From NCBI GenBank assembly GCA_033439685.1, contig JAUEDM010000007.1:2966501-3030500 (forward strand): a stretch of 64,000 bases of DNA, given 5' to 3'. The notes below the pieces were generated by a model. The model had not been told where the DNA came from. It made no database searches and worked only from the letters and a program-made list of their open reading frames with translations. Both the position numbers and the translations under genes were made by a program. How positions within the stretch are numbered: the first letter of the stretch is position 1; every line of letters begins with the position of its first letter. Below, piece after piece: positions 55,962-64,000 of the stretch. Origin of the DNA: Apodospora peruviana (lineage: Eukaryota > Ascomycota > Sordariomycetes > Sordariales > Lasiosphaeriaceae).

Positions 55962-58114
55962 ATGGCACTTTTAACGCGACTTTGCACAAGGCCGTCGTCT
56001 ACAAAACTCGTGGGGACAAGTCTGCTACCCCGTCAACAGCTCATTGGTGGTGACGTCACTACTTCAACACCGCCAATAACACGACGCTTTCCTTTGATCT
56101 TGGGGGGCCGTGCCTACATTTCCCAAACATCCCGACTGCACCAATCTTCTTCATCAAAGCACTTTACTACAGCTTCGTCCCGGAATACTCCATCTCGTTC
56201 GGCATTACAACCTCAGTCGATTCCATCCAGGTAAAGTAACTCGTACTCTTACGATTTGCCATACACCCACTACCAAAGCTAATCCACCGAACTCCAGATA
56301 CGCATCCACATCAACCACAATGCCGACAGCTGAGCCAGAGCCAGAGAAGTCGATGCACACTTCGGGTGCACGCGATTCGGTCTGGGTTCATAAGCAGCCC
56401 TATTCGGCCTATCCCAAGTTCTCACCGCTCACGAGCGACCTCGAGACCGACATCTGCATCATCGGTGCCGGCATCGCAGGTATCTCGACGGCCTACGAGC
56501 TTGTAAAACGCGGCAAGAATGTCGTGATGATTGAGGCCCGTGATGTCCTGTCAGGTGAGACCGGCCGGACGAGCGGCCACCTGACCAACGACCTGGACGA
56601 TGGATACCTGGAGATCGCCAAGAAGCACGGCAAGGCGGGGGCGAAGGCCGCAGCACAGAGTCACGCCTGGGCGCGTGACCGCATCGGCGAGATTTCGAAG
56701 CAGCTGGGCATCGACTGCGAGTATCGCAAGCTGCCGGCGTACGATGTCTCACAGTACCCCGTGGGCGACAAGAAGCACAGCCAGGAGCTCAAGGAGTTGA
56801 AGGAGGAGGCTGAGTACCAGCATGAGCTGGGGATCGAGACGCGCTTTGATGTATGTTGACTTATCGTTACGATTTTGGTTATCCAGGACTATCGGCTAAC
56901 GAGATGAACAAACAGGAGAACCTCACTGTCAAAGGCTGGAGCGGCAAGATTGACCAACGCGGCGGTTTGGTCGCCGACAATCAGGCTACCTTCCACCCAA
57001 CCAAATATCTGTCCGGTGTCTTGGAGTGGCTAAAGCAGCAGCACAATTTCAAGTGCTTCACGCGCACCCGCGCCATGTCGATTGAGGAGAAGGGTGTCGA
57101 GATCCTGGGGATTGGCCACAAGTCTGCAGTCATCCAGACCGAGGAGGGACACACCATCAAGGCCGAGTACGCGGTGGAAGCTACCTGCGTGCCCCTGCAG
57201 AAACTCAGCATAATCACCCAGCTCGAGTTCTACCGCAGCTACTGCATCGCGATCCGCGTGCCGCGAGGCAGCGTCGAGGACTGTTTGCTCTACGACAATG
57301 CAGAGGAGTACAAGTACGTACGGCTGACCGCATGCGATGAGGTGGATGATTACATGGTGGTGGGTGGGTGCGACCACAAGGTCGGCCAGGAGGAAACCAT
57401 GCCGCGCTTCGCCGAGCTCGAGACGTGGACGCGGGAACGGTTCCCGCAGGCCGGCAAGGTCGACTACCGCTGGAGCGGGCAGATATTTGAGCCGGTTGAC
57501 TACATGGCCTTCATCGGCAAGAACCAGGGCATGGACAAGATCTTTGTTGTTACTGGTGACTCTGGAGATGGCTTGACGCACGGCGTGCTGGCTGGCCGTC
57601 TGATTGCGGACGAGATTGACGGTGTTGAGAATGAGTGGGCGTCGCTGTACTCGCCCAAGCGGATTGGGAGTATCCTCAAGAGCTTGCCAAGCATGGTCAG
57701 CCACGACTTGCAGATCAATGCTCAGTATAAGCGGTTCTTGCAGTCAGATATCACTGATATTGAGGACCTGGCGAAAGGAAGCGGTGGTGTTTTGAATCCG
57801 GTATGTCACATGAGACCGAAATTTCTATCATCGGGTTTGAGACTTTTTACTAACATTCTTAAACACAGAAAACATCTAAGCCGGTGGCTATTTACAAGGA
57901 TGAGAACGGCAAGGTGACCACTTTCAGCGCGCTGTGCCCGCACTTGAAAGGTGTGGTCTGCTGGAATGCGGCCGAGAAGTCTTTTGACTGCCCTGTGCAC
58001 GGCAGTCGGTTCTCGAAGGAGGGTATCTGTGTCAGTGGACCGGCCAAGGCGAATCTGTCGCCCGAGGACGAGGCGGGGAAGACGACTCAGGGCACTGCTG
58101 TCGGTGCTGCTTGA
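55962..58114 (+). CDS. Mitochondrial FAD-dependent oxidoreductase with C-terminal Rieske domain
   Basis: Four exons (55962-56230, 56298-56850, 56916-57800, 57869-58114) encode 650 residues. Exon 1 is Arg/Ser/Thr-rich with almost no acidic residues (MALLTRLCTRPSSTKL) and joins in frame to RYASTSTTMPTAEP, as expected of a mitochondrial presequence. The DAO-type FAD domain starts at about 140 (DICIIGAGIAGISTAYEL, then ARDVLSGETGRTSGH). Its far end has FVVTGDSGDGLTHGVLAGRLIAD. The Rieske [2Fe-2S] ligands are C592-x-H594 and C610-x2-H613 (CPHLKGVVCWNAAEKSFDCPVH). Related YhfW-like proteins combine the same domains; the electron donor and substrate are unknown. A shorter product starting at 56320 is possible if exon 1 is skipped. 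Confidence 0.92.
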
Positions 58115-59973
58115 ACTTGGGCGGGCAGGCGGCATCATTAATATCTGTTGCATGACTTACCAAGCAGCATTATTGCTGTTATTGAGTGGCGTGATTGCTG
58201 TTCTCTAGTTCTTTTGTGGGATTGGTGTTTGGGAATAGTGATTTATGTATGATGTCACCAATGCAAAACAACTCAGCTGGAAGAATGATTCTTCTAATAG
58301 TTCCTTCTTGTTGAATGTGAAGCTCTCTAGGTGATACAAATATTGCTATTAGTGGTATCATGCGGAAACGGCTCTTCTCGCTATTTGCCTTGCTCAGTTC
58401 GGCACCTCACCGAGCCAGCCTTACACCATTCCACGGTAAATACCTAGTAGGTAGCCATCAGGTACCTTATTAAACCCTGTAAGATTCCTTGTCTGTGACA
58501 TATTTTGTTATCGGGGTGCTAGGACTTATGACAGTCTTTACAGCGGATATTTGGCTGCGTAAATAAGTATTTCCAGGATTGCTACCAGGTGCCCTGAAAA
58601 GTCGAGAGCTGGACCCTTATAAAGTAGTCGATAGGCTACTACTTAACCATGAATGGTGTACTCCGTTCTTACCAACGGCGAGGATGCCTTTCCATTAACC
58701 CAATTTATCCATCAATGTTAATCATCCATGATAAAACTTATTAAGCGAGTTATCAGTGATATCGTTCAATAACCAGGCACCAGGGACGGACGGACCCCTG
58801 AAGCTTCATCAGGTTTCACTGCATCCCCAACCCATGATGGGTTCGCGAGCGTCGATTGGCTGGCGGGCGACGACAGGGATCTGCGACAAGCTTCAGCAGC
58901 CCCTTCGCCTCCAAAAAGCGCCCAAACTCCTGCTGTTTGCCAAGCCGTCTGGACTCAACCCCCCAACTTCTTTCAACAGGCACGACCTTTATCGACCAGA
59001 TCACCATGATTTACAGATCCTCATGAGTCTACTGACTTCTTAATGCTGTCCATGCATCTCTTGATCAAGAAAGGCTTGTGCACCTGCTGGCAGGTTTCCT
59101 CCCCGCGTTCAACACCACTGCAGCCCAGCGCGCCGCATCGCGAGCCCCTAGCATTTCGGACGGACCCCTTCCCGAGACGTGCTTTCTGCCGCCCTGCCCT
59201 GCAGTTTGTCCAGCGCCGCACGATCGATCAAGCCACCCTTGCTTGCATCGGTAGCGCGCCACAAAACGTGGAGCTTGCTGGGATCTTTTGTCTCCTGGAT
59301 TCAAGAAGTCGAGAACTCAAGAGGGAAATCTCAGGTGAAAGTTGACTCTGCCCTCTCGTCTTTCACCAGCATTCAGTTGCATGATACCAAAAATCCAGGG
59401 AGATTATCGATCTACCAACTCTACCGTGATCTGTCGCCGTCAACCTAAGGGGACGAAGTTGGTCCCCGGGTAGCGCAACTCGCGTTGCCTGATCGTCGCT
59501 CGTCTGTCATGCGTTGGCCTGATCTTGATACGGCCTGTCCCACGAACTGCAGTGGCGCTAAGCTTCGTGCCCTGGTCGAACATCTTCCCCGGCGCCCATC
59601 GTCTGATCTTGTCCATCCCATGCTTGCTCCACTGAGTTGCGAAACTGATCCGATGTTCAGACGGTTCGCTACTCCTCTGCATGGACCATGATTGTCTACC
59701 ACGATGGTGGCATGCACATAAAGCTCCCATTTGCATCCTCTTCCACGTTTTCCTCTCTTCTCTTCAACTGTCGCTCTACACATTGGTCTTTCTTTCGCGG
59801 GTTTAACATTCTTTTCTTCTTGCCAAGAGGTTCAGTGAACCGTTTCATTCATTCTTTCACTCCTTTTTACCAAATATAGTTTTGCCTTTCATAACAACCG
59901 GCCGGTCCTTTTCAAAATTTTGGTCCATTTATTTCTACTACCACGAACAGACAACCAGAGACAAGACGACAAG
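58115..59973. other. Intergenic region with MITE copy B
   Basis: Apart from the MITE at 58422-58660, no gene or RNA is supported. Open frames at 59.0-59.8 kb lie on both strands and look random. Confidence 0.5.
58422..58660 (+). mobile_element. MITE copy B (about 239 bp)
   Basis: The left end is TACACCATTCCACGGTAAAT and the right end in reverse complement is TACACCATTCATGGTTAAG, both leading into a (G)TAGTAGCC-type motif. It lies in the same orientation as copy A and shares the AATAAGTATTTCCAGGAT block and flanking GGACCCTT(A)TAAAGTA sequence. It lies about 300 bp downstream of the Rieske gene. It is non-coding. Confidence 0.8.
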
Positions 59974-61587
59974 ATGAAGTCCCAAATCGCCACCCTCTTC
60001 CTCGCGGCACTGGCCTCAGCTGGACCTCTCGCGATCCAGCGACGCGAGGTACCCCAGGAACACTCGCACAACTTCATCCTCGACCTCGTGCGCACCGCAC
60101 TAGCCATAAACAATCCCAAGAACATCCAAGACCCGGTTTTTGCCCTCCTCGGCAACGCCGCGGCCGCGGCCGGCGCAGGGCTCGTCACCAACCTCGACTG
60201 CCTGCAGATGGAAACAGCCGACCAGGCCTTTACCAACTCCAAGGCGGCGGGGGATATCCCGGGTATGGCTGCGGCTTTGCTGTACCGCGCTCTCGAGCGC
60301 AATACCGGGTCTGTCGGTTTGGCCAGCGTCCTCTGCAACGAGACGGCTGTCAACCCAGAGATTGCTGCCCTGACGCAGCACCAGGACCCGGCGTCGGCCG
60401 ACGCCGCTACGATCAACAAAGGGATTGCGCTCCAGCTGGCCAAGTTGCTGGCTGCCATTGGAGCAGACCCGTTGCTCGCACTCGAGGCGGGCACGTTTGC
60501 GCCGGGAGAGATCGGGGACCCGACTGGCAAGGGCAACTCTTGCGACACCGATCCGAGTGATCCCGGTTGTATCTTTAGTGATCGGTTGTTGGTGTTGGAC
60601 GTGAGTCTGGAGGAGATCAGTGCTGCTGTGGTGGGGATCACGCCTACCATTACCGGTACTGGTGTGCTCAGCGCGACGCATGTCGATTTTGTTGGGCTTA
60701 CTGTTGCTGGAGGGGCCGCGGTTACTGCGACTGCTGCTGCCACGGCGACCGCAACGGACGACGACTGTCCTGCCCCTTCGACTGTGACGGTTACTTCGTC
60801 GTCGGTGACTGCTGAGGAGGACTGCCCTGCTCCATCGACAGTGACCGTCACGGCGAGCGACTGCAGCGTGATTACTACTACAGTCGCAACCGGCGGCGCG
60901 ACGACCCTCGCCACGGCAACTGCTACTGCTGCAGCATCTGGTGGCGTCAACGTCCAGAAATTCACGGGAACGCTGGGAGGCCCCCCGCCACCGGTCGTGT
61001 CCACCGCCGGCGCGGCGCGCGCCTTTTCCGTTAACGGCAACACCTTCGTCAACATTGGTGCGGCCGTCCAGCGCAGCTGCGATATCCAACACAACGCATG
61101 CGCCAACGCGGCTAACAGCGGCAGTCTTGAAGGAGGCACCGCGCAGTGCGAGACCCAGCAGGCCGAGTGCAGCAAAGCTAACCTTGCTCGCCGTGCTACT
61201 CTTGACCTGGGATCATGCAGTAACCCGACGATTGTGTTTAAGGCGGGGCTCGACGGCAGGAAGGAGGAGTCTTTTATCGCTGAGAATCAGGACGACTTCA
61301 ATCATGGCAGCGCGCTGAACATTGCTATTATTGCTGGGTTTATTTGCCAGAGATTGGGAGATGCGTGTAAAGCGGGCGACGAGGCCAAGGCGGCGTGTAC
61401 AAGCGCCAGCGCGGCAGCCGTTGCTACCGGGCAGAACCAAGCTGCCGCGGATGTGTTTAATAGTATTTTGCTTGGTGGAGGTGGTGCGGTGGCTGAAGTG
61501 ACGACCACGGCGGCGGCGACGGCGGCGGTTGAGACTGCTGCGCCTACGGCGTCGTCGGTTGTGTTGACTATTACGCAGTGTTCTTGA
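59974..61587 (+). CDS. Secreted Ala/Thr-rich cell-surface protein of unknown function
   Basis: An intronless frame of 537 residues. A signal peptide (MKSQIATLFLAALASAGP) is followed by a possible Kex2 site (AIQRREVPQ). The N-terminal 200 residues are helical and Ala-rich with few Cys (LDCLQMETADQAF, SVLCNETA, NSCDTDPSDPGCIF). The middle is Thr/Ala/Ser-rich with two copies of DCPAPSTVTVT. The C-terminal part has an even Cys pattern (RSCDIQHNACANAAN, CETQQAECSKAN, DLGSCSNP, FICQRLGDACKAGDEAKAAC), which I know from unnamed wall-associated proteins of plant-associated fungi. Its likely place is the wall or medium. No enzyme motif is seen. Confidence 0.78.
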   Translation: MKSQIATLFLAALASAGPLAIQRREVPQEHSHNFILDLVRTALAINNPKNIQDPVFALLGNAAAAAGAGLVTNLDCLQMETADQAFTNSKAAGDIPGMAAALLYRALERNTGSVGLASVLCNETAVNPEIAALTQHQDPASADAATINKGIALQLAKLLAAIGADPLLALEAGTFAPGEIGDPTGKGNSCDTDPSDPGCIFSDRLLVLDVSLEEISAAVVGITPTITGTGVLSATHVDFVGLTVAGGAAVTATAAATATATDDDCPAPSTVTVTSSSVTAEEDCPAPSTVTVTASDCSVITTTVATGGATTLATATATAAASGGVNVQKFTGTLGGPPPPVVSTAGAARAFSVNGNTFVNIGAAVQRSCDIQHNACANAANSGSLEGGTAQCETQQAECSKANLARRATLDLGSCSNPTIVFKAGLDGRKEESFIAENQDDFNHGSALNIAIIAGFICQRLGDACKAGDEAKAACTSASAAAVATGQNQAAADVFNSILLGGGGAVAEVTTTAAATAAVETAAPTASSVVLTITQCS

Positions 61588-63558
61588 TCAACAAGCCTGT
61601 GTTTGGGTACAATTCTTGGATAAAGGGGGTTGATAGAAAATAGTCGTATTTGAAACCAAATAAAACCCTTGCAAGAGATGACGGCGTCTAGGTCTTTGCA
61701 TCAGTTTTTGCGTCTACGTAAGACAGACTTGTGATGACATGTGGTCTGCTGTCGTTTCTGAGTTCATGTTTGGAACCGGAAATGGATAACAATTGTGACC
61801 CCGACCCTTCATTTTCTAAACATGTCGAAGGGTTTTATTATTTCTAACAGACCAGCCAGCCCTTTCTCGGCGAGATAGCTATGCCGTTCTCGTTCGTTTG
61901 CAGTGTCTCACAAAGGAAAGAGGAAGACTAAGGTACATATCTCACTGCCAGCCACTGTCGATGCTGACGTTTCCTGTCAGTGGTTAGTACTGCACTTCCA
62001 ACTTGGGAACTGAAGAAATGCCCCACAGGAACTCAAACGTGGGAAGGAGCATCTCCCTCAAACTGAATTTTTTTACAATCCGATTTGCCACTTTCTCCAG
62101 AAAAGGTTTCAAGCTCTTTTCCAATTCCTGACAACCTCGAAGCGCAGTTTGTTAGCGAAGAAGTCCCCCCCCCCCCTGAAATTTAATATATTATATAGGA
62201 AAATCAAGGTTGACTAACAACGGAGCCGAGTAGGCATACTCCTTTCCAAATATAGTGCTCTCTGTTTAAGATCTCGATATATCCTCCTATCTAAGTTGTC
62301 TTTCCTAGCCGGCTTACTTTACGCATGCGAGCACCAACCCCGATTGTACTCCAGGCATTCAATCTACCCGGGCGAGGACCACGGCGCATGTAGGACATCC
62401 ATGTAAATAGGTTGTTCGGTGACATGCCTTGAATCATTGCTCCTTCACTTCTTCCCGAACGGCAAGTGACATATGATTGTCAAATTTGGAAACTTGTTTA
62501 ATTGAATGCCTGGCGGAATATACCGGCGCTGTGATGTGATACACCATTCCCACAAAGGCAAGTCCGAACTGCCAATCACTTCTCAGAGACAGCGTGATGC
62601 GTACGGTCAACCATCGGCGATAACAAAAAGTTCGTATACTGCTGCTGCCTTGCCGACTGCAAATCGACCAAAGCAGTTGCTGCTTTTGTCTGCAGTTACG
62701 TAGCTCCTGAGAGTTATAGATCCTTATATGTGATTCTCGGAAAGGGTAGAGTCCGAATTGTCCAATCCGGGCATATAACAGATATCATCTTTGCTCTCCG
62801 TGAAATTTGGGGGCGGTTTGTAAGGGAAAGGGCGGTATGTTTGTGAATCTGTCTTGCCGCATGCGTCGGATAAACCGGTTTGTGTCTGCTTTTGATGCTT
62901 GCCTGTCCTGTCAAGTCGATGAATGCTTGTTTGGTGCTATTGACTGACGTTACCCTGCTTCAGCTATGGTAATTCCCTTGCATTGTCAACTGCAACTGGT
63001 TAAGGTAAAGTAGCACCTGGCGGCCTTCTTGTGACAGGATAGGAGAACTGCCCATCCTCCGCTCTAAACCCGCATCATTACAGCTACTTATTCGCTGACA
63101 ACCTCCACCAGGTGGAGGTGCTGAGATTTAAACGCTGACAACTGACAGTAAGAAACTTTAAAACGCTTGACAACTTCGTACGAGACACCTAGATGCTGAA
63201 CTCATGCGGGCCTATATCAATTTCGCCCCCAAAAGACGCGCCGCCGGTTCGCAGCAAATCGGGACATCCCCACGCACCCCGAAGCCGGGCAGATAGTGGA
63301 GATTGGCGAGCCAATGTCCAGCCTGCAACCGGGCCTGAGAGAAACTCCGCTAAGGTCATCCTGCAGGGCAACCACCTATTGATGGAGGGGTTCAGGTCAC
63401 ACCCATCACGGCCCGAGTCCCATTCCAACCACCGCTCCCTTTGGCATATTAAACACCCGTACCCGACGACAGCCAAAGACCGTACTATAGCCAATCTCGA
63501 CCTCACAAATCCATCAGTCTTAGATTCCAAGCCTACCAAAACAGAAAGACCCCAGAAA
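61588..63558. other. Intergenic region
   Basis: About 2 kb with a 12-C tract at 62165-62176. It ends in the promoter and leader of the SDR gene. No coding or RNA feature is supported. Confidence 0.45.
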
Positions 63559-64000
63559 ATGTCCGCTGATCTCTCCGTAAACGCCCTCTTCCGCGTCGAT
63601 GGCATGATCGCCGTCGTGACCGGCGGAGGCACCGGTAAGTAAACCCGGCGTTTCATCCCTGCAATATCCTCGACACCGAACTGACATGAGATCTAGGAAT
63701 CGGTCTGGCAATGGCCCGCGCCCTCGCCGTTAACGGCGCAAAGCGCGTCTACCTCCTCGGCCGGCGCGCTGCCCCCCTCGCCGTAGCAGCAACGCAAAAC
63801 CCGGGCGTTTTCGACGCCGTCCAATGCGACGTCACCGACAAGGCGTCTCTGCAGGCGGTCGTGGACAAAATCACCCGTGATGTCGGCTATGTGAACCTGG
63901 TGATCGCCAACGCGGGCGCCATCGGCTCACCCAAGCGCTGGGACCCGTCACCTTCCAAATCCATCGCCGAGCTCCGCAAGGATCTGTTTACCGACAACTC
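63559..64000 (+). CDS. Short-chain dehydrogenase/reductase (SDR), 5' part only
   Basis: Exon 1 (63559-63634) and the start of exon 2 (from 63697) are present; the window ends inside the gene after about 126 codons. The Rossmann motif TGGGTGIG is split by the 62-nt intron (VVTGGGTG/IGLAMARALA). It is followed by the basic cofactor-binding edge VYLLGRRAAPL, the QCDVTD acidic turn and the NAG motif (VIANAGAIG). These are NAD(P)(H)-binding features; the Arg pair after beta-2 favours NADP(H). The catalytic Tyr-Lys part lies outside the window, so the subclass cannot be given. The ATG at 63559 follows an A-rich context (GAAAATG). Confidence 0.9.

Noticed and set aside
60100..61092. 330-residue minus-strand frame (and the 428-residue frame at 59889-61175)
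   Set aside because: Both are Ala/Arg/Val-rich shadows of the GC-rich secreted-protein gene on the plus strand.

Overview
The window is nuclear DNA of a filamentous ascomycete (Pezizomycotina, most like a Sordariomycete; the species cannot be named from the sequence). The evidence is short GT-AG introns of about 50-120 nt with CTAAC/CTGAC branch sites, single-gene transcription units, and families typical of moulds: an ENA-type sodium ATPase, a CFEM-GPCR of Pth11 type, a NACHT-ankyrin NLR, an Ecm33/Sps2-like wall protein, plant-wall hydrolases and secreted repeat proteins. About 24 protein genes and one tRNA-Cys were resolved. Exon boundaries were set by reading frame plus splice motifs, and exon lengths sum to whole codons in every gene called intact.

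Layout. 0.4-3.9 kb: ENA Na+/K+ P-type ATPase. 4.3-5.7 kb: GH7 endoglucanase-like enzyme without a CBM. 6.7 kb: tRNA-Cys(GCA). 7.2-8.0 kb: basic Ser-rich protein of unknown function. 9.9-11.4 kb: phosphotransferase-like gene with two compensating frameshifts. 12.5-12.8 kb: small Cys-rich relic. 14.7-16.6 kb: MFS transporter. 17.8-19.1 kb: C2H2 zinc-finger gene. 20.0-21.9 kb: OTT_1508-like deaminase-fold protein. 22.0-22.6 kb: DUF1857 protein. 24.2-25.5 kb: GH105. 25.7-27.2 kb: Ecm33-like GPI protein. 29.9-31.6 kb: CFEM receptor. 32.9-35.2 kb: unknown membrane glycoprotein. 35.7-36.9 kb: DmpA-type peptidase. 37.3-40.5 kb: NLR. 41.4-41.8 kb: metallothionein-like protein. 42.5-49.0 kb: two paralogous 2-oxoglutarate/Fe(II) oxygenases around a monocarboxylate-type MFS transporter. 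49.4-49.9 kb: small secreted Cys-rich protein. 51.2-51.8 kb: secreted tandem-repeat protein. 51.8-56.0 kb: gene-free, with a MITE and tRNA-like elements. 56.0-58.1 kb: mitochondrial FAD-Rieske oxidoreductase. 58.4 kb: second MITE copy. 60.0-61.6 kb: secreted Ala/Thr-rich protein. 63.6 kb to the window end: 5' part of a short-chain dehydrogenase.

How the genes fit together. Much of the window deals with the cell surface and the outside world: secreted hydrolases, wall proteins, a surface receptor, transporters and two or three secreted proteins of effector or adhesin type. The best candidate for a functional unit is 42.5-49.0 kb, where an oxygenase and a transporter are divergently transcribed from one 1.1 kb promoter region and a second oxygenase paralog lies downstream. 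The NLR, the deaminase-fold protein and the CFEM receptor are the other genes of most biological interest.

One technical point: four single-base frame breaks (10.27, 10.89, 12.60 and 41.71 kb) all lie in short homopolymers and are each corrected by changing one run by one base. This looks more like sequencing error than gene decay, but the sequence alone cannot decide.
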